A DNA stretch of 64,000 nt, taken from contig NZ_JQMW01000004.1 of assembly GCF_000744935.1 (NCBI RefSeq), forward strand, positions 22,869 to 86,868, written 5' to 3'. Below the pieces are notes generated by a model. It was not told the DNA's origin. It saw nothing but the letters and a program-made list of their open reading frames with translations, and made no database searches. Below are positions 53,359 to 62,826 of the stretch, piece after piece. Position numbers and translations under genes: made by a program. Position 1 is the stretch's first letter; the number at the start of each line of letters is the position of its first letter. Origin of the DNA: Clostridium sp. KNHs214 (GTDB taxonomy: Bacteria; Bacillota; Clostridia; Clostridiales; Clostridiaceae).

Positions 53359-54579
53359 TTAATTATTCACCCCAATGAGTGAAATTAACCCATTAGCCAA
53401 TGTTTCTCCCCAGTATAAATAATCATGTCCACTTTTAAACTCTTCAAATTCAACAGGATATCCTTTTTTTATTAACACATCTCTTAATTTTATATTTGTA
53501 TCAATCATATCTTCTTTATCTTCTAGAACACCTACATTTAGGTAGAACTTAAGAGGTAATCTATCTATTGCATCAAATTGAGTACTAAGCCAACAATCAC
53601 TTTCAGCACCCTCATAGCTTTCTGGTTTATACCAATATGATCCAGATTGAGAAATTACATTTCCAAAAACTTCTGAATACTTTAATCCTAAATATGCTGC
53701 TGTCAATCCTCCTAAACTAAGTCCCCCTATTATACCTTCATCAGCTTTATTAGAAATATTATAATTATCTCTAACCCATGGAATTAATTCTTTAACTATG
53801 ATATCTGCAAATGTATCATTACACATTAATTCTTCTTCTCTTGTTTCAGTAGAATCAATAAATATTACAACTACATATGGTATTTTTTTATCAGATATTA
53901 AGTTGTCCAACACTTTGGTAGCTGAAAGCATATTAATGTATTCATCTCCATCAGTTAAAACCAAAAATCTATATGGTTTATTACTTTCATCATAATTATA
54001 AGGTGTATAAATTCTAATTCTGCGATCTTTTTCTAATTTTTCACTATGAAATTTATGTTCATGTATACTACCTTTTGGAACATCAGTTCTCTCTTTAACA
54101 AAGAAATGTTCTTTTTCATTGGGCATTAGCGCATAAGATTTTATTAACTCATCTTCCCCGTCATCATCTGTAAAAACTATTAGATTTTTATTAAATATAT
54201 CATGTGTTGAATTTTTATATCTTTTTTCCCAATCATCATCAAAAAAATCATTTGGAGAGAAAAAATAACTAAAGCGTACATCATTTCTTATTTTATAATT
54301 TATATGCCATATATCTGTGTCTAAAAGTCTTTCCATTTTATTCTCACTAAAATTCCCTGCTCCTATTGGTGGTATTAATACTACATTTTCAATTTGTTTA
54401 TCAGCTTTATAAATAAAAGAAACTAATACATTTTCATGATCTCCATCAATTTTCTCTATTAAAGGGGTACCATTCTCCTCTATCTCACACCAAAATTTTT
54501 CCACAGCTTGATTATTTCCTTGTTGAATCTTTTCTTCTAATTCTATAATTTTTTTACTTCTTAATAATGATTTTTCCAT
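53359..54579 (-). CDS. Enterochelin-esterase-like alpha/beta hydrolase
   Basis: A 406-residue protein: an N-terminal beta-sandwich as in Fes/IroD-like esterases (about residues 25-175), then a YieL/Esterase_D-type hydrolase with VLTDGDEYINM, nucleophile GIIGGLSLGGLTAAY (about 290) and a final FKSGHDYLYWGE histidine (about 388). No signal peptide is evident. Family members cleave siderophore esters or other acyl esters. AAGGAGTGAAATT gives the start at 54579. Its stop lies immediately beside CL copy 7. Confidence 0.85.
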   Translation of the reverse strand: MEKSLLRSKKIIELEEKIQQGNNQAVEKFWCEIEENGTPLIEKIDGDHENVLVSFIYKADKQIENVVLIPPIGAGNFSENKMERLLDTDIWHINYKIRNDVRFSYFFSPNDFFDDDWEKRYKNSTHDIFNKNLIVFTDDDGEDELIKSYALMPNEKEHFFVKERTDVPKGSIHEHKFHSEKLEKDRRIRIYTPYNYDESNKPYRFLVLTDGDEYINMLSATKVLDNLISDKKIPYVVVIFIDSTETREEELMCNDTFADIIVKELIPWVRDNYNISNKADEGIIGGLSLGGLTAAYLGLKYSEVFGNVISQSGSYWYKPESYEGAESDCWLSTQFDAIDRLPLKFYLNVGVLEDKEDMIDTNIKLRDVLIKKGYPVEFEEFKSGHDYLYWGETLANGLISLIGVNN

Positions 54580-54711
54580 AATTTCACTCCTTAAATTTAT
54601 TGTCATTTTCAATTTTATTGCCTATTTAATAAATGTTATGCAAAGTGAATATAAAAATTTGTAGTAACTTTAATCTTTTTCAACACCCCCTTCCAAAAAC
54701 TTTTTAACCTT

Positions 54712-55385
54712 AGGCACTGTAGATAATCACTCCTACTCCAGTTCTTTTTATAAATTTCGTTTTATTATTTATACCTTCTATTGAATCATTGATTAATCTA
54801 TTCTCAAAATCATTTAAAATTTCTCCAAACCAATTTTAAATGATTTTTATAACCTTATAATATTCTTTAATCCCATATTCTTTTACTTTTACACACCATT
54901 TTTTAAGCATCTATTAGCCAATTTCTAAGGTAAACTATTAACTCTTCTTTTTCCTATTATCAAGAATATAAATTATTTTATTGCTTTTTGAATATGAATT
55001 TATAATTGCTATCACATATTTATGTCCTTTCTTTACAGCAAATTCATCAATTTCAAAATACTCTACACTTTTTTTGTATAAAGTTTCTTTAAATTTTTAA
55101 ATTAACTCATCTATATAATTGTGAAATATATTCTTTACTTTGTGATATCAATTTTCTAATTCTTCTGCAACTTCATTAACACTTGTTTTCAAAGCAACTT
55201 TAATAATTTACTCCTTAAACCTATCAATTTTTCTTTGATGTTTTTGTAAAAATGATATTTTAATTGGAATTTCTCTATGATGACAATGGATACATCTTAA
55301 GCTTATTTTTTAACGATTAAAGATACTTTCTTTCACAAAATATCTACATCTATAACAATATATTCATGGGTTTGTTTGCGATGTT
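54712..55385 (-). pseudogene. ISL3-family transposase remnant
   Basis: Broken minus-strand frames retain a zinc-finger/HTH start (CIHCHHREIPIKISFLQKH), the catalytic-start segment EYFEIDEFAVKKGHKYVIAI and the end EGINNKTKFIKRTGVGVI, the pattern of ISL3 transposases (DEFAxRKGH...EGxNNKxKxIKR). Many stops and frameshifts are present. It is inactive. Confidence 0.7.
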
Positions 55386-55924
55386 ACCCCATTTAGGCTA
55401 TTTAAGGCACAATAAAAAAATAACAGATTACTTTAAAACAATTGTTGATTTATACTTAATTTTAGCATAATATACTTAATCTAACAAAATAATTTTTGCT
55501 TTTATTATACAAAAATATAAATTAAAATATTGTTTTTCTCCAAAATGAATATAATGCCCCTTACTCCAAAGTTAATTCTATATACTTAAATACCCCTTCT
55601 TTCATTTTTCAATATTTATTGCAATAATCCATTTTCAATATTTTCATTTTTTCTAATACGTCTTTATATCCCTTCATTATTTCTTTTTTGCTTTTATTCT
55701 AACGTTTCTCTAATTACCCTCATATCCCTTTTATAGTATTATCTTTACTATGATATTAGGGATAATAAGCTAGTATCACTTTTTATCATATTCAGCTAAA
55801 AATTTCTACTAATTTCTTTATAAACTGAATTCTACAACTTCTATTTTCTAATCCATTATCAGCATTTATTATAAGTGTATCTTTTGATTTATCATAGTTA
55901 TTTTTAACCCAAAAGATGCTATTA
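55386..55924. other. No gene recognised
   Basis: Very AT-rich, with T-runs and no open frame of note. It separates two transposase remnants and probably holds their decayed ends. Confidence 0.4.
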
Positions 55925-56465
55925 CATCTACTATAAAACATGTTACTATATCTAATTGCACTAATAAATTTGCTCCTTACTTTAAAGCGAAAGCTGATAA
56001 ATTTAAGACTAATTTAAATTTACAATCTAACGCTTGCCAGGCTGATGAAACAGTCATTTTCATTAATGGTGAACGTTATTATTTATGGCTAGTCATTGAC
56101 TCTGAAACACGATTTGTTTTGCCCTTTCATATAAAAAAATCACGCAGTGAAGACTCATCATTCACACTGATAAACCAAGCTAAACACTTTCTAAATCCAT
56201 TAAACTTTATAACTGATAAACTACCTTCTTATAACCAAGCTCGAAGCTATTGAATGAAAGCAAACATGTACCTGTTACTGCTATGCCTAGCGACATAACT
56301 AATAACTTAATAGAGTCTTTTAATAAAACATTCAAAGCATGGTATAAAGCTAAAAAAAGATTTAATTCTTTTGAGAAAGCGAATAATCTAATATCCTTAT
56401 TTATCTTTTACTACAACTTTATTAGACCACATAGTTCACTAAATAAACTAACTACTACTAGGTAG
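55925..56465 (+). pseudogene. IS6/IS240-like DDE transposase remnant
   Basis: The first frame has an HTH tail and ACQADETVIFINGERYYLWL with VIDSETRFVLPFHIKKSRSE (first catalytic aspartate in the DE pair region), then FITDKLPSYNQA (second aspartate). A frameshift near 56248 leads to ITNNLIESFNKTFKAWYKAK and FFYYNFIRPHSSLNKL-like sequence (catalytic glutamate in IESFN). The N-terminus is missing. Confidence 0.7.
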
Positions 56466-56540
56466 CAAGGTTGGAAAGTGATGAATTAAATAAATTTTCT
56501 TGGTTTGTACGCTGTATAATTTTTATTAATATCTTTGATT

Positions 56541-56575
56541 AACCTGCAGAAATCCGCTTTATTGCAGGTTTGTTT
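56541..56575 (+). terminator. Hairpin after transposase remnant
   Basis: AACCTGCA and TGCAGGTT with a 14-base loop followed by TGTTTG. Confidence 0.55.
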
Positions 56576-56833
56576 GCCATACAATAAAATAATCAAACTT
56601 ATATAGTTTTCAAAGAACGAGTAATTGTATGAAATATTAAACTCCTTTTTCATATCAACTTAACAGATTCCCTATTTGAGCTTTCACAGAAAGTCCTTAG
56701 CTCCTGTAATTGCTCATTTTTAGTATCATCAATTTTTATTACTCAACCCCACTTTTTTACATAAAACACCTGACAAGTTTGTAAAAAGTTGCGACCACCC
56801 TATTAAAAACATGTTTTAATACAAGATTTATTT

Positions 56834-57360
56834 TATGCTTAAAAATTGGAGCTCTCATGCTAATTATCAGCAATTATTTTTAAAATCTCCTTGTTTATAC
56901 AAATCTTTTTCTAAAAATTTTATAGAACTTGAACCTTCTATCTCTAAGTTGTATTGCTTAGACTTAGATATTCTTAGCGAGATATTAAAACCTTATTATT
57001 CTAATACTGGTAAACCTACAACCCTTTAACCTGAAATATTTCGTTCATTTTCTTTAATGCTTTTTCAAAAAAAACAAGCATTACTAACTGAGTTTAAAAG
57101 CTTCATACTAGTGAGTTACTTGCGACCTGTATAGATTTCACTAAAAGTAATGTCCCATCACTTGGTACTCATTATGATTTTATATCTAGATTATGCCTCT
57201 TAAATCTATCATCGGACAGAAGTAAACTTAAAAAGACATATTTATATAAGAAAAAACATCTAAAAACAAAAATAAAAAGCTTCCTAATAAAAAAAACGTT
57301 GTCATTAAAAGCATTGCAGATTTTTTTGAAGCTTTCCGCTCATTCTACTTAAGATCCGAA
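56834..57360 (+). pseudogene. DDE transposase N-terminal remnant, frameshifted
   Basis: Starts LKNWSSHANYQQLFLKSPCL and continues LDLDILSEILKPYYSNTGKP in one frame; later frames give FRSFSLMLFQK and LGTHYDFISRLCLLNLSSD. This is the start of a family of large transposases with a GRPTxxPExxRSLLLM-type segment. At least three frame changes; the catalytic part is absent. Confidence 0.5.
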
Positions 57361-57392
57361 AGGCTACTTCAGAAAATATTCCCACTAGTCGC

Positions 57393-57674
57393 TGTTACAT
57401 AAGCTTCCAGTTTATGTAACGACCCCTGGCAGGTTATGCGAAAATCAAAATTGCTTGCAAGTTTTTAGTTTGGCATTTTATTTTTGATAAAAAAACCAAA
57501 AATGTGCCTTTAAAATAGTTTTAAAAAGTCTTATTTTATTGATTTAAGATAAAACATAAGTTATTTTTGAAAGTTAATTATCAAAATATTGCATTGAAAA
57601 TAATTTTCGCACAACCTGCTGGGGTACTCCTAGAAAAAGGTTGTAGCGGAGCGAAAAACTTTTTCTGGTTTCTA
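57393..57674 (+). repeat. CL repeat copy 8, split by an insertion
   Basis: The left part (AAGCTTCCAGTTTATG to GACCCCTG, ending 57428) and right part (TGGGGTACTCC to GGTTTCTA, from 57620) together make one CL copy lacking only its first bases. The 191-bp element between them is a separate feature. Confidence 0.8.
57429..57619. mobile_element. 191-bp inverted-repeat element nested in a CL repeat
   Basis: GCAGGTTATGCGAAAAT at the left end matches ATTTTCGCACAACCTGC at the right end, 16 of 17 bases. The interior is A/T-rich with no gene. The flanks GACCCCTG and TGGGGTAC rebuild an intact CL repeat if a 2-bp TG duplication is assumed. Confidence 0.72.
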
Positions 57675-58008
57675 TTGCTCTTTCAGAATTAGTCCTAAAT
57701 CCAACTGCAATAACTGCTTCTAAATTATAAAATTTAGTGTTATATTCTTTCCCATCAGAACTAGTTCGTCGGAATTTCCGACATACTGAATTTTCATCTA
57801 ATTCACCATCTAAAAAAATATTTTTTAAATGCTCTGTAATGGTTGAACGACCTTTTTCATAAAGAGTTGCAATCATTTCTTGTGTTAACCACACGTTATC
57901 ATCTACAACCATAACCTCTATGGAATTTTCTTCTGTTTGTGAAGTAAAAATTAAAAATTCTGCTGTGCTGTTCCTTATTTGAAGTTTATTATTGTTTTTA
58001 GCAAACAT
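57675..58008 (-). pseudogene. RhuM-family protein fragment between two CL repeats
   Basis: The frame reads LQIRNSTAEFLIFTSQ, VMVVDDNVWLTQEMIATLYE, RSTITEHLKNIF, ENSVCRKFRRTSSDGKEYNT and FYNLEAVIAVGFRTNSERAI, the conserved first third of RhuM-family proteins. CL copy 8 cuts the gene right after SERAI; the rest is absent. The ATG and first residues (MFAK) come from the end of CL copy 9, which lies at the 5' side. The native start must have been replaced. Confidence 0.75.
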
Positions 58009-58089
58009 AAACTTTCAGTTTATGTCATGACTCCTGGGGTCGTTCCAGAAAAAGGCTGAAGTGAAACGAAAGACTTTCCCTGGTTGCTA
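57999..58089 (+). repeat. CL repeat copy 9, full length
   Basis: TAGCAAACATAAACTTTCAG to CTTTCCCTGGTTGCTA. Read on the minus strand its last bases, TTTATGTTTGCTA, create the start codon of the RhuM fragment. Confidence 0.85.
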
Positions 58090-58187
58090 ATTTTTTAGAT
58101 ATATTTATAATACTCAATGATAATGGCAATATATTAAATTTTATTTTAAAATATAGTTAAATTTTGTTATAGCTGAATAGTTACATA

Positions 58188-58261
58188 TTGACAATTACAT
58201 AAATAAAAACTATAATTTCAATCAGGAAACCACAAAAACTTAATTGGTTTCCTGATTGAAA
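58188..58261 (+). promoter_or_regulatory. Promoter with overlapping operator-like inverted repeat
   Basis: Consensus TTGACA (58188-58193), 17-bp spacer and TATAAT (58211-58216). TTTCAATCAGGAAACC (58216-58231) and GGTTTCCTGATTGAAA (58246-58261) are perfect 16-bp inverted arms covering the start site and ending just before the ribosome site. A TetR operator or an RNA hairpin are both possible. Confidence 0.8.
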
Positions 58262-58916
58262 GAGAGGGTTTTTAAAATGAAAAACAAGGTATTTTCTAGA
58301 AAAGAGCTTTTATTTTTAATTACAATAAGTTTAGCTTTAGGTATTAGACAAATGGCAATGACTATGGTTATGCCCTTTATTTCTACCTATAGTAAAACTT
58401 TAACCTATAGTAATGCAACTTTAGCTGGGGTAGCCCTTGGTATGTTTGGTTTAATGCAAGCTGTATTTCAAATTCCTTTTGGAATATGGAGTGATAAAAT
58501 AGGAAACAAACCTGTAATTTTAATTGGACTTTTACAAGTAATAGTAGGACTTTTTATTGCTTTTCTTTCTAAAAGCATATATATGCTTATTTTTGCTAGA
58601 GCTTTGCAAGGAAGTGGAGCTGTGTTAGCTACTGGATATTCATGGATTAGTAGTAGTGTAGATAATAAAAAAAGGCCTAGAGCTTTAAGTATTTTAGGGA
58701 TAATTATAGGATTTGCAGCAGCATCAGCCTTTGCTATAGGTCCTTTAATCAATAATTATTTATCTGTAAGACAAATGTTCTTAGTATGTGCTATTTTAAT
58801 TTTATTAGTATGGCTTATTATATTAGTTTTTTTAAAAGAAGATCATAATAAAAACTCTCATAAAACCATTGAAAATAAAGTTAAAATTAAAGATGGAGTA
58901 AAGATTTTATTAAAGA

Positions 58917-60376
58917 CTTAACTTCTGCAAAATAAAAAGTTGAATTGGTACTATTACCAAAAAATAAATATGGCACACTGACTTTTTCCGTGTAAAATAT
59001 AAGTTACAACACAAATATTACCCGGAGGTGGTCAGTATGCCAAATAAATTTAATAATATTATATCCATTAATGATGAACTTTACAATTACTTAAATGATG
59101 TAAATTATGGAATGAGTAAACCGCAATTTCATCATATAACCACTATTATTAATGGATTAATAAATTTAGATGGCACAAAGTCTTTACTTAAAATCTCAGA
59201 ACATATACTAACTGCTAAAAGTAGTAGCTCAATATATAGATTTTTGAGTCACTCCAAGTGGGACGATAGTCTCATTGATAGAAATCGCATTAACTATTTA
59301 AATTTACATTTCAATAAACTCATAAAATCAAAATCCGTAGGATTCTTAGTGATAGATGATACCGTGAATCCTAAAATACAAGCAAAGAAAATGCAAGGAT
59401 TAAGCTATAATCACTGCCATACAGAAGGTAAAACTCTTTGGTCTCACTGTGTAGTTACTTCTAATTTTGTTGCAGGGAATATGTCTATCCCTTTAACCTA
59501 CAAGCCTTATTTAAGTGAAGAAAACTGTAAAAAACACAATAAAACTTTTATGGGAAAGTCGGATATAGCTTTAAATTTTATTAGTTCTTTTGAAAAACCT
59601 ATTAACTGCGATAAAGTATATTGTCTTGTTGACAGTTGGTATACTAGCGAAAAGTTAATAAACGGTTGTATGCTAAAAGGTTTTAACCTTATTGGTGCTT
59701 TAAAATCTAACAGAAAAATTTCTCCATTAGGAATCACAATGCAAATTAAGGAATTCGCTAAATATATAAATCCAGCTACCTTAGATGTAGTTACCATCGA
59801 AGGTACTGAGTATAGAATATATAGATACGAAGGTAAAGTTTCAAAGTTTGAAAATGCAACAGCCTTAATTTGCTATGAAGTTGATGGAGATGGCTTCAAA
59901 GATCCTGTATACCTAATGTCTACGGATGTAGAACTTAACAACGAGGCTATAATAAAATACTATCTAAAAAGATGGAGTATTGAAACTAACTACAAATATC
60001 TTAAAACACACTTAGGATTTGATGAATATAAAGTTCAAGGTATACTCTCTATAGAGAGATACTTTCTGCTTACATTTTTAGCAATCAATTTCCTAGAGAT
60101 TTATAGGTTATATCATCTTAAGGAGCTTAAAACAATTGGAGATACCATAAAATCCATCAAAAGCCTAGCGGCTAAAGAACTAGTATATTTTGTTTATGAG
60201 CAAGCTAAACAAGATGTACCTATAGAAAAAGTACTTACCGAGCTAAAGTTAGCCTGTTAGAAAAATTTGTTAGTTATTTATAGGATAACTATAAGTATTA
60301 CCAATGTAATAATATTCACATATATAAATATTTATCTATAAATGGATTTTTAGCTTTTAAAATTAAAGAAGTTAAG
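58917..60376 (+). mobile_element. IS4-family insertion sequence, 1,460 bp
   Basis: Ends CTTAACTTCT (58917) and AGAAGTTAAG (60376) are perfect for 10 bases, 17 of 23 overall. TTAAAGA is repeated directly outside both ends (58910-58916 and 60377-60383), a 7-bp target duplication. One transposase gene inside, intact. The near-identical halves of the host gene and clean duplication point to a recent insertion. Confidence 0.92.
59037..60260 (+). CDS. IS4-family DDE transposase
   Basis: A 407-residue transposase with FLVIDDTVNPK (first aspartate, about residue 103), CLVDSWYTSEK (second aspartate, about 198) and the IS4 signature YYLKRWSIETNYKYLK, which fits Y-x2-R-x3-E-x6-K exactly (about 308). 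GGAGGTGGTCAGT supports the ATG at 59037. The protein is full length, so the element may still move. The 7-bp duplication suits the ISPepr1-like branch of IS4, though subgroup assignment is uncertain. Confidence 0.92.
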   Translation: MPNKFNNIISINDELYNYLNDVNYGMSKPQFHHITTIINGLINLDGTKSLLKISEHILTAKSSSSIYRFLSHSKWDDSLIDRNRINYLNLHFNKLIKSKSVGFLVIDDTVNPKIQAKKMQGLSYNHCHTEGKTLWSHCVVTSNFVAGNMSIPLTYKPYLSEENCKKHNKTFMGKSDIALNFISSFEKPINCDKVYCLVDSWYTSEKLINGCMLKGFNLIGALKSNRKISPLGITMQIKEFAKYINPATLDVVTIEGTEYRIYRYEGKVSKFENATALICYEVDGDGFKDPVYLMSTDVELNNEAIIKYYLKRWSIETNYKYLKTHLGFDEYKVQGILSIERYFLLTFLAINFLEIYRLYHLKELKTIGDTIKSIKSLAAKELVYFVYEQAKQDVPIEKVLTELKLAC

Positions 60377-60950
60377 TTAAAGAATAAGAAATTCTTAGGG
60401 CTTAATATAGCAGGGTTTTTAAATAATTATATAATGGTTGCTGTATTTTATATAGTTCCTATTTACCTTAACCCAATTACTGGGTCAAGTGGTATGTGGA
60501 AGATTTTTATGCCCTCTGTTATTATTGCAATAATATTTATGAGAAAATCTATTGTATTAGTTGAAAAAGGGTACAGTTCAACTTTAATTATGTTAGCCTT
60601 TGTTTTGGCTGCTGTAGGAATATGCTTTTATTTTAATGAAAACTCCTTTTATTTTATATTAATAGGAAGTATATTATTTATGACAGGATATATTTTATTA
60701 GCTACTGTAATACCTTCTGTAGCTAATGATATCGCAGAAAATAGTTATAGAGGAACTGCAAATGGAATAATAAATAGTTTTCAATATGTTGGCTCCTTTG
60801 TAGGATCTGTGATTACAGGCGCTTTGTGGAATAATCATAAAGATATTGAATTATTTTTAATAATTTTAATATGTGTCCTTGGCATATTTACTGTAGAAAG
60901 GCCTAAAAATATTTTATCTAGAGAGTTAAAACTAAAATAGAGGTGATCAA

Positions 60951-61502
60951 TTGAAAAATACAATAATGAAAGTTGCTGCTGAAAAAATACAGTGTCACGG
61001 ATTAAGAAAGTTTACTATGAATGAAATAGCTTCAGAGCTTAAAATAAGTAAAAAAACTATATATAAGTATTTTAAAAGTAAAAATGATATTATTTTTGAA
61101 TATTTTAAAGAAATAATTGAAAGTGATAAAAAATACACTATGGAAGGAATAGAAAAACAAAGCTCTTTAGAAGATAAGTTAAGTTCAATAATTTTTTCTT
61201 ATCATAAATATAAGCTTCCTGTTAGCATATTAGATGAAGCCTATAAGTTTTATTATGAAAAATGGAAGGAAATTGAATCTCTTAAAAATTTTAAATTAAA
61301 ACTCATAGAAAATATATTAAAAGAAGCTATGGAATCAGGTGAGCTTAAAGAGGGTATAGATATTCACATTATAAGTTTTATATTAGAAAGTGTCAGTAGT
61401 ACCCTTTTAGATTATAAATTTTTAAGTAAAAACAATATAACTATGAAAGATGCAATGGATGACACTTTAAAGATACTTCTTTATGGTATTTTAAAAAATT
61501 AA
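60951..61502 (+). CDS. TetR-family regulator
   Basis: A 183-residue protein with an N-terminal TetR helix-turn-helix (FTMNEIASELKISKKTIYKY, residues 23-42, then FKSKNDII) and a helical ligand domain. TTG start after AGGTGAT, 10 bases after the MFS gene, so the two were one operon. It likely represses the promoter at 58188 through the 16-bp inverted repeat. With the MFS gene split, the regulator may now be read only from inside the IS or not at all. Confidence 0.9.
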   Translation: MKNTIMKVAAEKIQCHGLRKFTMNEIASELKISKKTIYKYFKSKNDIIFEYFKEIIESDKKYTMEGIEKQSSLEDKLSSIIFSYHKYKLPVSILDEAYKFYYEKWKEIESLKNFKLKLIENILKEAMESGELKEGIDIHIISFILESVSSTLLDYKFLSKNNITMKDAMDDTLKILLYGILKN

Positions 61503-61575
61503 TAGAATATAAGTTATGTTTAATGGAACTCAATAATTGTATTAATGGGAGTGTATTGTTAGACGATGCCCAAAG

Positions 61576-62196
61576 TTAGCTGATTCTCATATCTCCAACT
61601 ATTCTTACATCTGCTGGTAAATTTGTTGGATGTGAGAAATGTATACTATGAAACTTCCAGCAATTATTACATCTCAATAAGACTGCAGTAAATCTAAACG
61701 GTCTTATTACTTCTTCACCTAGATTAAGATCAAACAAACTCATTGAAATAGTTCTTAGTGTATCTAGCACTTTATCTTTTGATTTGATATCTGAATCTAT
61801 ACTTTGTTTGATTTTATCTAGGCACTTCTCATATGCTCTAGCTTCTTTAAGTGCACTATGTAAGAATCCCTCTGTAGTAACCCAAGCAACATCTCCTAGT
61901 GAAGAAACTGTAGCTCCATCAATATCAAGGACAACATTCGCCCAATACTTCCAGTCTGAACCAATTAAATTCTTAATTTCATCTTTTCCGTTACACCATT
62001 CAGAATCTGCTGTTCCAACTATTAGAGAATCATCGTCATTTACAAAAAGCTCCTCAACAAATTCATCCAATGCATCCAAGTCTCTCTTTCCATATCCCTC
62101 TTGAAATCGTGTTAATGTTAACCTAACATTTTTTTGCACTTCTTCACAAGCGTTACCTTTAACTGCTACTCTGCTTTTATTATCATAAATCAACAT
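61576..62196 (-). CDS. SnoaL/NTF2-like protein
   Basis: A 206-residue protein whose first half is an NTF2/SnoaL-like fold: LTRFQEGYGKRDLDALDEFV, EWCNGKDEIKNLIGSDWKYW and GDVAWVTTEGFLHS; the end (RFTAVLLRCNNCWKFHSIHF) completes the cone. Such folds bind small hydrophobic molecules, with or without catalysis. A helical insert of about 45 residues sits before the last strands. CL copy 10 lies 34 bases upstream. Function unknown. Confidence 0.75.
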   Translation of the reverse strand: MLIYDNKSRVAVKGNACEEVQKNVRLTLTRFQEGYGKRDLDALDEFVEELFVNDDDSLIVGTADSEWCNGKDEIKNLIGSDWKYWANVVLDIDGATVSSLGDVAWVTTEGFLHSALKEARAYEKCLDKIKQSIDSDIKSKDKVLDTLRTISMSLFDLNLGEEVIRPFRFTAVLLRCNNCWKFHSIHFSHPTNLPADVRIVGDMRIS

Positions 62197-62230
62197 AAAA
62201 AATCCCCCTAATATAAAATTCTACAAAACA

Positions 62231-62321
62231 TAGCAAACATAAACTTCCAGTTTATGTCACGACCCCTGGGGTGCTGCCAGAAAAAGGTTGTAGCGGAGCG
62301 AAAAACTTTTTCTGGTTGCTA
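62231..62321 (+). repeat. CL repeat copy 10, full length
   Basis: TAGCAAACATAAACTTCCAG to CTTTTTCTGGTTGCTA, 91 bp. Nearly identical to copy 1 at 1351 even though 61 kb apart. Confidence 0.88.
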
Positions 62322-62531
62322 AAAGCTTCGCTATTCGGAGTATCAGAGAAAGCCCTTCAAGGCGTTACCCTCTCATTTGACTTTTCAAACTATCAGTTCT
62401 TAAACAATTTCTTTCAATTGCTTAGGCAATTCTTTTCAAATTGCAACGTGTCACACTATGGTACGGTTTACCGTATCACTGTAACTGCGGTTTTAAACAA
62501 GTACGGAAATACGGTGTCTGTTACTTATTAA
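62322..62531 (+). other. Unidentified ORF tail fused to a CL repeat
   Basis: An open frame leaves the CL repeat and reads LFGVSEKALQGVTLSFDFSN, QLLRQFFSNCNVSHYGTVYR and AVLNKYGNTVSVTY-stop. GC is higher than around it. It looks like the C-terminus of a foreign gene, but I cannot identify the family; it may equally be noncoding. Confidence 0.3.
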
Positions 62532-62571
62532 TCTAATGACTTAATACCCAGGTTATCAAAGTTTGCCCATG

Positions 62572-62826
62572 CTACATTGTTATCAATATATCTAACCATT
62601 CTATAGGCTTAAATCCACACTTAGGCCAAAATGTTGAAGAGGTAAGATTCATTATCCTCCAATCTGCTGTTATATAATCATATCCCTTTTCTTTCATGAT
62701 TCTATAACCTTCATTCATTAGCTTTTTACCAACACCATTTCCACTTTGAGAACCGCAACTACCTGAGATACTTAGCTCTACTCCGTTATCAGGCGTCATT
62801 AACGTTGAATCGGTCGATCCATACAA
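62572..62826 (-). pseudogene. GNAT acetyltransferase, 3' fragment
   Basis: Encodes the acetyl-CoA loop SQSGNGVGKKLMNEGYRIMK and the SSTFWPKCGFKPIEW end of a GNAT; the first half is missing. The 5' break lies by TATTTGACGTTTACTTAACA (62834-62855 approximately), which resembles the TTTGACGTTTAACA end of the transposon at 4688-7837. Confidence 0.6.

Larger units (their letters stand above)
58277..60940 (+). pseudogene. MFS drug-efflux transporter split by an IS4-family insertion
   Basis: The two parts (58277-58916 and 60384-60940) join without a frame break to a 398-residue, 12-helix major facilitator. The signature GIWSDKIGNKPVILIGLLQV lies at about residues 70-89 in the usual loop 2-3 place, and ARALQGSGAVLATGYSWISS is the helix-4/5 region of drug/proton antiporters. 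Removal of the element and one copy of the 7-bp duplication restores codons for KILLKNKKFLGLN. Start at the ATG after AGAGAGGG. It is followed 10 bases later by a TetR gene. Confidence 0.88.

Noticed and set aside
54613..57400. A functional composite transposon formed by the transposase remnants
   Set aside because: All three transposases are broken by stops and frameshifts, belong to different families and do not share ends.
1351..62321. CL repeats as a CRISPR array
   Set aside because: The copies are about 90 bp, kilobases apart and not separated by uniform spacers; no cas genes are present.
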